From Synaphobranchus kaupii (lineage: Eukaryota > Chordata > Actinopteri > Anguilliformes > Synaphobranchidae): 64,000 bases of DNA. Under the pieces are notes generated by a model. It had not been told where the DNA came from. It did not search any database and worked only from the letters and a program-made list of their open reading frames with translations. Both the position numbers and the translations under genes were made by a program. The stretch covers positions 94,531,945 to 94,595,944 of the forward strand of contig CM056376.1 in assembly GCA_029718625.1 (NCBI GenBank), read 5' to 3'. Below, piece after piece: positions 56,001 to 64,000 of this stretch (positions are counted from its first letter, which is position 1; the number at the start of each line of letters is the position of its first letter).

Positions 56001-57349
56001 CTGCTTCTGCTGCTCCACCTCCGCAAGGGCCTGCAGCGTCTCCTGAGGACACACACACACACGCATGTATCAGTGCACTTGTTCCTTTCTCGTCCTGAAC
56101 GCAGAGTAGATGAAGTGGTGGTCTTCCTCACCTCTGCCTCCTGTGTGATGCGCTTGGCAGTGAGGCGGTTAGAGCTACGGACTGGGGCAGAGTCCAGCAG
56201 CTTCTCCCTGTGCTCCTTCTCCTGAAACACAGAGGAGCACAGCTCAGTTTCACGCACACACACACAAACAGAGACGCGGGCATTCACACACGCGTCCACT
56301 CATTACGCACACAAACACACGCGTGTTTTCTTTACTCAGAAGAGCAGGCAGACTGGGTAGGAAATGAGGCTGCCGCAGAGTCACCAGGGTCAGCTGGCCC
56401 CGGGGCAGGGGCAAACCCTTCTGCCCCCTGCCCCTAAACCTGCCCCTCCTGTCATAGAACCACTTCAGTCTCATATAAAGCCGTTTCTACCCAAATGTAA
56501 CTCGATGAACGTAAAGTACAATAATGGGTGAGAGAATTCTCTCATGGGTACCGTGCATTATTAAGACGAAAAGATATTGGACGGGGAGAAAGCAGAGGGC
56601 GGAGGAGCCGTGGGGAGCAGCCGAGTGGCCTTTGCAGCTGCTGTCAGACGCGATCAGTCAGCGGCGCCTGGTGTGAGCCAGGGTTAACCTCGCTTTGACA
56701 GCAGCTCCGAGGCGCGAGCGAGCGGCGGGGACGGCGGCCGGGCTGGAGGCGACCGGAGAGCGGAAAGACAAAGCGCTGAGGGAGCACAGCCCCCCTCCTC
56801 CTCTTCCTCTGCCCCACCCCTCCACGGTTCTCCCTTCTTTTAACACTGCATTACCGGCAGCCATTAATCCAGCACTTAAGAGGGAGGGCGTCACGAGGCC
56901 GAGCCCCGCCCCCCTCAGCGGCGACTCCCAAAACCGACTTCTGCCCTTAACAGGTTCACGTCAGCAAAGACCGTCGCTCTGTGTGTCTGGACCAGACATG
57001 CAATCGGAACGTAGATAAAGTGTCTTGCCTTGCTCAAGGTTTTTGGTGGCTTCAGCAATATGTTTGAAATAATTTTTTGATATTCCCCGCCTTACAAAAA
57101 CCTGTGAGCGCACATGTTATTCTGTCGACTACCAACTGAAAATGAAGTCCCCAAAGCTACAGTTTCTCATCCGGAGCAGCTGCAGTGGAGTGAAGGGAGC
57201 AGCATCGCTAACGCTAATGGAGCAGCGCTGGACTGGAAGATGACACCCTGCTGACTGTGGCCTAAGCGACCTCTGGGGGCGGTGGGTGTGAGTCACACAG
57301 AAACAGAAACAGAAACAGACACAGACACAGACACACAGACACAGACACA

Positions 57350-57408
<59 letters not shown>

Positions 57409-60400
57409 CTACGCACCTCTACGCACATGTATACAGCGGCTCCACATGCCTTTCAGCTTCCATTAATCAAGGCGCAGTTCACAGCACGCAGTGCGCAGAC
57501 TCAGAGTGCCTCCAGGAGCAGATGTGAGTGTGCTGGGTATGTACAGGGAGACTCACCTTGTGCTCGATCATGCTCCTGATCTCTGGCAGGAAGTTGTGGC
57601 TGATGATGCGGTACAGGTGGCGGTCCTGGGGTGAGGTCTTGTCCTTGATGCTGTCGGCCAGGCAGAGCCACTGCTCCTCGGTGGCACAGGCCAGAGACCA
57701 GGCACCGCGTTCTCGTTCTGTGGAAGGAATCCATAGCCATTGCCCTCCTCATTAAAACCATAATCACCCTGAATATCACCCCTACCCTACATTACAATAA
57801 CAACCCTGAACACCACTACCTTACATTACCATGACCTCCCTGAAAACAACTACCACCCTAAATTACCATAACCACCCTGAACATCACTACCCTACATTAA
57901 CATAACCACCCTGAACACCAACCCTATCCTACATTGCCATAACCAGCCTGAACATCAACCCTACCCTACATTACCATAACCACCCTGAACATCACTACCC
58001 TACATTACCATAACCACCCTGAACATCACTACCCTACATTACCATAACCAGCCTGAACACCAAACCTATCCTACATTACCACCCAGCCTGAACATCAACC
58101 CTACCCTACATTACCCTAACCAGCCTGAACATCACCCCAACCCTACTACTATCATATTAATGGTGGAGCGCAAGGTGGCCCCAAAAAGCGCTACAAGGAT
58201 ACCATGAAAGCCTCCCTGAAGAACTTTGGATTTGATCTGAAAAGCTGGGAACCCCTAGCTCAGGACCGACCTGCCTGGAGAAGAAAAGTCCAGGAAGGTG
58301 CAGTCCTCTGTGAGAGCAGGAGAAGCTCCTGTGCTATGTTGAAGAGGTAGCAACGCAAATCTGCCAAAGAAAAACTTGTGGTTGCACCTCAGAGCTCTAC
58401 ATCCTCCCTGACCTGTCCAGTGTGCCACAGAGAATTCCGGGCTCAGATTGGTCCGTTCAGCCATCTGCGCACTCACCCAAACCCAACACAATGAGACGTG
58501 CCATGGTCATCATCAACTATGATAGACGAACAAGGTCAAGGATGTTTATGCTGTTTCAGCAACTAATATGTCTGCAATGCTTGAAATATCCACAGACCCT
58601 TCCTGTGGAACTAGAACCCTCAACGTCGTCTTCACGTTCATGGTGACAATCTTTCACAACACTAATAAAGCAGTGTCAGGAGAGCTTTCAGAGCCACTCA
58701 CCTGCTCCTGGCAGCAGGTCTGATGTTCCATTCTCCTCCTTTGCCACACTGTTCAGCTCGCTAAGGAACAGACAACACATCATGGTTAGCACAGTACACT
58801 GGCTAAGGGCAGCCATGATGGCTCAAAGCTGGGTTGGGAATAGGAGTGTGGGGGGATGTAATGAGCCCATCCCACACATTTCCCAACCTAGCAGCGGAGA
58901 CCCGTGCAGAATGTGCCCGCACCAGAACCTTGTGCTGGCCACTGTCAAACCCCACAGCAATCACCAAGAGACACAGCAGAGACCTGCAGCAAGCCCATCA
59001 GGAAGACTGTTATCTTGTGACAGCAGGGGAGTGGGTGTGGAGGACAATCCACATAAGGGCATTATGCAGCAGAAAGAAGTGTTTGGGAGGGAAAGGCATA
59101 TGATGCAATCATACCTCAGCTGTTGGTCCTCCAGTTTCTTCTTCTTTGGTGGCCTGCCCCTTTTGCGTTTCTCTGGCATTTTCACCTCAGGAGTTTCCCT
59201 GCAAAAAGACAAGAGATGTCCAGTTACCATGCAGTTCAGAATTTTCTGACCGTGGCCCCACCCTGCAGACACCCATTGGACGAAGCTGTTTGGAGTCCCT
59301 GACAGGGGCTGTGAACTGCCCTGCACCACTCCCGCTCCTCCGCATTCTTGTCTTACCTGACTTCGCCAGGCTTTGGCCGGACGGGCTCCTCCTTGTACAT
59401 GCGAGTGCCGTAGAAGTACCAGTAGAGGGCCCCGTTCCCATCCTGCCCTAGAGGCTCCACCCGCAAACTGTCCGCATCCAGGCCCTGGGATGGGACAAAT
59501 CAACATGACCAAATCTTCAGATCACAACACACTGCATTTTTATTTTCTTATATTTTTTATTTGCTTATAGTAGCAAACACTCATAGCAAACACATAGCAG
59601 AAAACATTTGAAATTCTAAGAGAAAATTATGAGGGGAGCCATATTAAAGGGATAGTTTTGGACATAATGTCTCAATGACGACTTACCCATGATGTAGTTG
59701 ATTGATGGAAACCATTTTCAGCTAATTCCATGCTGTCCCCCCCAACCGGTAACATCCACTACCAAACGCACTTAAACACTCCACAGTGCACCCAAAGCAA
59801 ATAAAATACGACCACAGTCTATCGGGGTTATTTTGAGTGTTTATACCATAATTTTTGAAGTCAAACTATCGTTGAATCCTTTACTTTGTGCTGACCTAAT
59901 ATTCTCTGTGGAAGTACGGCGGTGGAGCGAATGTGGCCATTGCAACTTGTTACTCTTCTTTGTTGTTGTAGTCAACCAGTGCCGGCACTACATTCGTAGG
60001 TAACGTAAAGTATCGCTCCCCCGATAGACTGTTGTCGTATTTTATTTGCTTTGGGTGCACTGTGGAGTGTTTAAAGGAGCACAGTCACGCTTATGCATGT
60101 TTTCTGCATTCTAATCTACTATTTCAATGTTTCATATTTTCCAAAAAAAGATTGGAATTGTGGTTTTTGAGATATGGGCCCTCAAGAACAGCTCCATCTC
60201 CAGAGCAGCTCCAGCCATATTTACCACATTTCCCATATCTCCCTGCGCACGCTTAGGTTTGGTGTACATGAATATGTAATAGAGGGCGTACACGCCACTG
60301 CTGCGAGCACGGTGATAAGCTAACTGTTCAAGTGAAGATACCGCAGAAAATTCTTGCGTGTCTGCCCAAAATGCCATCGTGCGCCGTACGTGGGTGCGAT

Positions 60401-63400
60401 ATTAAGTCAGGATACCGTTTGCCCAAAAATGAGACGAGGTGCATCCAGTGCCTGGCAGCAATTAACAACCCGATCTATCCAATAAATTTGCCAAAAAAGG
60501 ATTACGACAAAGTTTGTGTTTGTTCAAAACACTTCAAGCCAGAGGACTTCCAGCGCGACTATAGTGGCGAATTACTGGGAGCTAAATCAAAGAATTTGCT
60601 TGTCGAGTCTGCGGTACCTTAAGAAATATAGGAAATTCTGGCATTTTTATTTTTAATTTTACTTTATTTAATTTTACTTATTTTTAGACATTTCAGTATG
60701 TGTTGTTCAACTACTGCACAATAATTGCCCCTTGGGGACAATAAAGACTTACTACTACTATTATTACAATATCACCTTTCTGTATATTTTTTTTGTCTTT
60801 GTTTACCTTGCCATAATGAAGATAATCTTATGTTGAAGTAACAACCATTCCAAATAATCAATTACAATCCCAGTGATTTTATTGAATGTGATAGAGGTAT
60901 GCATTTTCAAACTTAGACCTTGTAAACCAACAAATATGTTGGAAATTTATACTAAGCCAAGTCAACAGGAGAAACAGTAACTATAGCATTGTATGTCTAT
61001 TACTGAACACTATGGGCTCAATTTTCTGACAATTATGGCCACATTTGTACAATAATAAAACAAAAGTAAAGCGTGAGGTATCACGAAGTGCAGAGTCTGG
61101 TTCAGTCTTCGTCGATGTCCAGAAATCCAACATATTGACCATTGGGAGAAGGGTATCTTTGACGTACTGCAGAGACTACACACGATGGCAGCACAACTCT
61201 TAAGGCCAGTTTATAGTCCAGCGACAGAGTGTCGCTGCGACCGACGACGTGCCATGGACATTTGGTTTATACTTCGGGCGACTGTCGTCCTGTGACGGTC
61301 GCTGAAGATGTCGCTGAGACATAAAATAAATTCAACTTTGACCCTGTCGCTGCCTCTGTTGTTATGGTAACGTTTGTCTCGGACAGCGGAGGCTTCGGTC
61401 GAGCTGTCAACTTACTAGCTAGCACATAAGCTAACTGTTAATGTACAGATTTCTCTGTTGGAAAAATTTGTGCGTGCAGCCATAGGGTCGGCTTACCTAC
61501 CCATAGCTTACCTACCTAGCAAGCGCGTGAATATCATTATAAATTAGCACAATTTAATATTATTATTATAAATAGCCTAATAATAATAACGATGTAATTT
61601 CACCAATGGATGCTTTGCTAGAGGTTGAGAAAACGTTACAATCCAAAACAAGCAGCTCGCTTCCAATGCTACAATTTAGCCTACGATAGTCTATTAGTCT
61701 GTAGGCTATTGTGAATGGTTACAAAGACACATTTTCAGCTTGACTACACATTTGTAGCGTTGTAGGCGCCTGCCTGCGAATGCATTGCAAAGTTATTTGC
61801 TTTCACAGTAACTAACTTAGATTTGCCAGATTAAACTTTGTGCAACGACTCAGTGACAGCCCATCTGATCCGTGGCATTCTGATAGCGAGTGAAATAGGC
61901 TACTCCACATTCTTGAACCTCATTCTCTAACTAGATAATTGTAGGTTGCTCCCCCAATGAGTCCCGTCTTGTAACTAGCTATTTACATCCCGAACGTAGG
62001 CTAGGCTATGCCCTCCGTGTTTTCCTACTAAATAACGTTTAATAGGTCTTTAAATGTGTCTTTGTAACCTATGAGTTGCATCGATGTTGAACGTTTTATT
62101 TGTTACCTCCTTCAAAACCCACATCCTACAAGTGTGTGAAAGACGCAGTGAATGATATTTCAAACAATATACGGTGCCCTCGAAATGGACATTTATAAAC
62201 TTTATTTCAGAGACCTCCAACAAAAAAAGGGGTAAAGCAGAAGACATAATGAGATGTAGGCTAGCCTATAAAAGCTGCTTCTTCCTCCATTGTCCCCTGA
62301 GTGTAAACTGTCGCTGGAATGTCGCTGGAGTGCGTTTATACTTTTTGCGAACGACAACGACCACAGTGTATGTAGCGCGACAATAGAATGTTTATGAAAG
62401 TTCTGCGATTTCAGTCGAGCGACACTCTGTCGCTGGACTATAAACTGGCCTTTACACCTCTCCCCAGTCGTTCGCCATGGAGTACCCATTCCAATAGCCA
62501 ACGATAAGCGGTCAGTCTGAATTGCCTAACGTTAAATAAAGGGGTGACAGAAAAAACTGGTTATAGTAATGTAATATCTGTTGTTGCACAAAGGATGCTA
62601 AATGAGCAGCTAGATAGCCATCTAGGTATAGCCAACAAGCGACTGATTCGGACAGTAGCCTAACTGACGTTATATGGAATGTCCGAATCTTGGTGTCATG
62701 CTGGCAAGCACAACATATCGACTTTAACATAAGTTTAGCAAACGTTAGCTAAATTACAACTTGTAACTAATTACACTGGCACCAATTTATATTCCCACTT
62801 CTCTGCTCTCTGTTAGCTTCGGCTGCCTCGTCCTCCGCTCTCTGTCTCTCTCGCTCACGTAATTCTTCCTCTGTAAATTCCGGATGTCGCCGGGATGGGT
62901 CCCCGCCCATAAACCAGTCTCTGTGTTCAAGGGTGGAGTTTGAGCGCCCGTTACCTTCTGGGAAACACTGGCTGGAAATTCAAGCAAAACACGTCCAGTG
63001 ACGTCACTGGACGTGTTTGCCCTTTGAAGTTTTGCCGCCGTATTTCCCATAAATAGGAAACGGCTGCACTGACGGTGATTTTAAAAAGGCCTACACACAT
63101 AATTTAAGCGTTCAATCCAAATAATCTCAACTTAAACAAGCGTGACAGTGCTCCTTTAAGTGCATTTGGTAGTGGATGCTACCGGTTGCCATAGAGTTGC
63201 GCTAGCATTAGCAACGTGTGTATGTCCAAAAGAAGGGAAAGCATGGAATTAGCTGAAAATGGTTTCCATCAATCAACTACATCATGGGTAAGTCGTAATT
63301 GAGACATTATGTCCAAAATTCCAAACTATCCCTTTAAGGAGATGAACATCTCATTAAACCTTCAGCCAGTAAGGCAGTTAATTGCCCAAACAAAAATTTT

Positions 63401-64000
63401 TTTTGGTGATTTTTCACCTCCTGCTATAATTAAGAGCGATTCAAGGCAGTCGGGGGAAAACAAATAGGAGATGCTCCATTATCTGGAAATAGCGCTTTTA
63501 AAAGCATAATTAGACACGTTTAGAGGGTCTTAACACATTTATACACATCACATCATGAGGCCAACTCATCTGTATTTAATTGCATTTTTTCTTCTTTTTT
63601 TTTTTAAATATAAAAATACATTTAAAAAATACCCATAATCCACTTGGCAATCTGCCTGCTCTCTCTTAATGACATGCATTTGTGCAGTGTCTGCTAAACA
63701 GGCAGGAAAGAAATGACGGTGGACACAGCAGTAACGTCTCTCAGAAGCAGAGGCATTGACCAGAACGCGACGCACGATTTGCACAGACAGCATAATGGGA
63801 GAGGGGGGCGGGGGGCCAGAGAATCATATTTGAGGATGTGTTCGTTGAACTCTGGACTCCATCTCCCCTAATCCTTTTGTGAAATAATTTGCCAGTTGGA
63901 CACAGGCCCACGGGTAAGGTGGACATTGCAGACAAGCACACCTTGAGCAGGTCGAAGACGTCGGCAGCATCCAAGCGGTAGTCGCACAGTCGGTGTAGCA
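45703..64000 (-). CDS. cecr2: CECR2 histone acetyl-lysine reader, 5' end outside the window
   Basis: CECR2 is the bromodomain subunit of an ISWI (SMARCA1-type) nuclear chromatin remodeller. Exons from 5': 63942->64000, 59357-59484, 59115-59198, 58702-58760, 57557-57717, 56132-56221, 55886-56042, 54489-54618, 52367-52404, 52112-52203, 51487-51613, 50449-50801, 50064-50207, 47567-48368 and 45703-47157. Junctions are GT-AG and phases agree up to the last exon. Landmarks: [36 protein letters not shown]; an AT-hook [10 protein letters not shown]; a long Glu/Arg helix; [18 protein letters not shown]; a bromodomain with [36 protein letters not shown] and CQEYNGEDS (the acetyl-lysine-binding Asn); a Pro/Gln-rich tail with [13 protein letters not shown] and [18 protein letters not shown]. 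The last exon changes frame near 46830, 46545 and 46020 and ends at 45703. Confidence 0.9.
48448..49833. mobile_element. Fold-back element 3: a third set of ends around the same core
   Basis: The terminus CAGTGCCTTGCGAAAGTATT and its complement are flanked by TA (48446-48447, 49834-49835). The outer arms (AATGGATTTTTATTTGGATT, GGTGAATACATATGCACGTA) belong to another Tc1-type family. The core from about 48694 to 49590 begins TAATATTTGGTCGCATATCC and matches elements 1 and 2. One arm is interrupted by an hAT-like MITE. It lies in the CECR2 intron between 50064 and 48368. Confidence 0.85.
48938..49140. mobile_element. 203-bp hAT-like MITE
   Basis: The ends CAGGGGTGTCAAACTC and, inverted, GACACCCCTG (with GGAGGGCCGCAGTG near both) are flanked by the 8-bp duplication GTCTAAGG (48930-48937, 49141-49148). 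An 8-bp duplication and CAG-type ends mark hAT. It is non-coding and nested in fold-back 3. Confidence 0.9.
49947..50001. repeat. (CA)n microsatellite
   Basis: About 26 CA units directly beside fold-back 3 in the CECR2 intron. Confidence 0.95.
50204..50210 (-). promoter_or_regulatory. cecr2: NAGNAG tandem acceptor of a CECR2 exon
   Basis: On the - strand the acceptor reads CTGCAGCAG, so splicing after the first or second AG would include or omit one Gln codon. Both forms keep phase. Confidence 0.5.
52487..54467. repeat. 30-bp minisatellite, about 65 units, in a CECR2 intron
   Basis: The unit reads GGTGGCATTATGGACGGCAG then TGGGGTGAAA. Main variants are GTGGCAGG/GTGGCGGG for GTGAAAGG and GACAGC/GACAAC/GATGGC for GACGGC. 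Near 52890 one unit is broken by a partial duplication (GGTGAAAGGTGGCAGGTGAA). Because 30 is a multiple of three and the unit lacks stops in several frames, long frames arise on both strands (10-residue repeats such as [10 protein letters not shown] or [10 protein letters not shown]). The array starts about 20 bp past the donor at 54488 on the - strand. Confidence 0.95.
55751..55885 (-). repeat. cecr2: 40-bp tandem repeat that copies a CECR2 splice donor
   Basis: Three full units (55751-55790, 55791-55830, 55831-55870) and a partial fourth meet the exon 55886-56042. On the - strand each unit contains GTGGA(A/G)GGTGAGATGGG, the exon-intron junction itself. Donor-like GGTGAG copies therefore sit at 55885, 55845, 55805 and 55765. 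Confidence 0.85.
57338..57406. repeat. (CA)n microsatellite with upstream (ACAGAC)n
   Basis: CAGA-type repeats at 57299-57350 merge into about 28 CA units, in a CECR2 intron. Confidence 0.9.
57770..58145 (+). repeat. 34-37-bp minisatellite
   Basis: About ten imperfect units around CTGAACATCACTACCCTACA then TTACCATAACCACC. Units vary by AACCCTACC or AACACC inserts. It lies in the CECR2 intron between 58702 and 57717 and directly precedes a LINE fragment. Confidence 0.85.
58150..58660 (+). pseudogene. Non-LTR retrotransposon ORF2 C-terminus with a C2H2 finger
   Basis: The + strand translates in pieces as [37 protein letters not shown], then [21 protein letters not shown], a C-x2-C-x12-H-x3-H finger. 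I know this KKRYKDT ... SHLRTH arrangement as the C-terminus of a widespread vertebrate LINE-type polymerase protein. Internal stops occur. The orientation is opposite to CECR2. Confidence 0.7.
60371..60622 (+). CDS. THAP-type zinc-finger ORF of the Kolobok-like element
   Basis: An 83-codon frame begins [20 protein letters not shown] and contains [17 protein letters not shown]. This is a C2CH THAP finger: C4 and C9, then Cys and His in the CSKHF motif about 50 residues later. The usual Trp and Pro positions are partly altered. THAP domains bind transposon ends in P-type and Kolobok-type elements. Such proteins are normally longer, with a catalytic part. Here a stop follows soon after the finger, and an AATAAA lies at about 60739, so this is either a short DNA-binding product or a first exon. 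No host gene of this name is implied. Confidence 0.65.
   Translation: MPSCAVRGCDIKSGYRLPKNETRCIQCLAAINNPIYPINLPKKDYDKVCVCSKHFKPEDFQRDYSGELLGAKSKNLLVESAVP
61203..62451. mobile_element. 1.25 kb PIF/Harbinger-like MITE
   Basis: The ends AGGCCAGTTTATAGTCCAGC and, inverted, GCTGGACTATAAACTGGCCT are flanked by the 3-bp duplication TTA (61200-61202, 62452-62454). GCGACAGAGTGTCGC near both ends is itself palindromic. No transposase is present. It is nested in the THAP-coding element, the third level of the insertion stack. Confidence 0.85.
62793..62925 (-). pseudogene. P2X7-domain-like fragment of the Kolobok-like element
   Basis: On the - strand the frame reads [37 protein letters not shown]. The E-F/Y-T-x-E-L-x-E charged helix followed by a GN-x-x-W sequence matches the segment just before the cysteine-rich region in fish P2X7-like repeat proteins. 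It parallels YRFEPEYTDTELQEM at 31.1 kb. The Cys region itself is not seen, so it is partial. Confidence 0.5.
63338..63941. other. CECR2 intron, no further feature
   Basis: Intronic sequence between the nested transposons and the 5'-most CECR2 exon in the window. It contains a T-run near 63590-63605. No additional exon was recognised. Confidence 0.6.

Larger units (their letters stand above)
60075..63155 (+). mobile_element. 3.1 kb Kolobok-like element coding a THAP protein
   Basis: The ends AGGAGCACAGTCACGCTT and, inverted, AAGCGTGACAGTGCTCCT are flanked by TTAA (60071-60074, 63156-63159). The relatives of the host MITE have TTTAAGTGCGTTTGG here, which proves target duplication of TTAA. It encodes a THAP-domain ORF (60371-60622) on the + strand and, near the far end on the - strand, a P2X7-like fragment (62793-62925). 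THAP zinc fingers, TTAA targeting and long AGG-starting ends are Kolobok features. A Harbinger MITE (61203-62451) interrupts the middle. Confidence 0.8.
59648..63333. mobile_element. TTAA-flanked MITE expanded by a nested element, in a CECR2 intron
   Basis: The ends AGGGATAGTTTTGGACATAA and, inverted, TTATGTCCAAAATTCCAAACT are flanked by TTAA (59644-59647, 63334-63337). The MITE proper is 59648-60070 plus 63160-63333, about 600 bp, related to 18267-18622. Between the two parts lies a 3.1 kb insertion at a TTAA that is single in the 18-kb copy. Confidence 0.85.

Noticed and set aside
60371..60622. Host THAP gene
   Set aside because: The frame is enclosed by TTAA-flanked inverted repeats inserted in a MITE, so it belongs to a transposon.

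Overview
This window is vertebrate nuclear DNA, almost certainly from a teleost fish. It has small phase-consistent exons with GT-AG introns and dense microsatellites. It is crowded with Tc1/mariner, PIF/Harbinger, Kolobok-like (TTAA) and hAT elements, L2-type LINE debris and SINE-like tails typical of fish. Frequent tagcctac/aggcta strings may hint at a clupeiform-like genome, but that is only a guess.

Four host genes were assembled by hand from exons whose phases all agree. RIBC2 (RIB43A-type ciliary microtubule inner protein, 366 aa) is on the + strand at 7.5-13.2 kb. Two tandem ADA2 genes (secreted adenosine deaminase 2, formerly CECR1) are on the - strand at 16.7-21.1 kb and 25.8-30.5 kb. 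Both have nine coding exons with identical exon lengths and encode 507 aa. CECR2 (AT-hook and bromodomain subunit of an ISWI remodeller) is on the - strand from 64 kb down to 45.7 kb, with its 5' exons beyond the right edge. ADA2 and CECR2 also neighbour each other on human 22q11, so this part of the order is old synteny.

Layout. 0-7.3 kb is transposon DNA: a TA-flanked 1.86 kb element, then a 4.0 kb TTA-flanked fold-back Harbinger-like element holding a 785 bp Harbinger relic and a 168 bp tandem array. It ends about 150 bp before the RIBC2 start codon. 13.2-16.5 kb is an old Tc1 transposase split by a Sleeping Beauty-type fold-back. 16.7-30.5 kb is the ADA2 pair. 30.5-45.7 kb is intergenic: a Kolobok-like element, an L2 LINE split by a nearly complete Tc1 element, several decayed Tc1 copies and a second Kolobok-like element. 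45.7-64 kb is CECR2, whose introns carry a third fold-back, an hAT MITE, a 2 kb 30-bp minisatellite, a LINE 3' end and a three-level nest (TTAA MITE > 3.1 kb THAP-coding Kolobok element > 1.25 kb Harbinger MITE).

The most unusual signals are: (i) three fold-back elements at 14.4, 23.4 and 48.4 kb that share one palindromic core but wear three unrelated terminal-repeat shells; (ii) three TTAA-flanked elements that each keep a fragment resembling the C-terminal domain of P2X7, one of them together with a THAP ORF; (iii) patchwork divergence of the ADA2 pair, with an HxHD to HxHS change in one copy; and (iv) alternating frame breaks in the last CECR2 exon.
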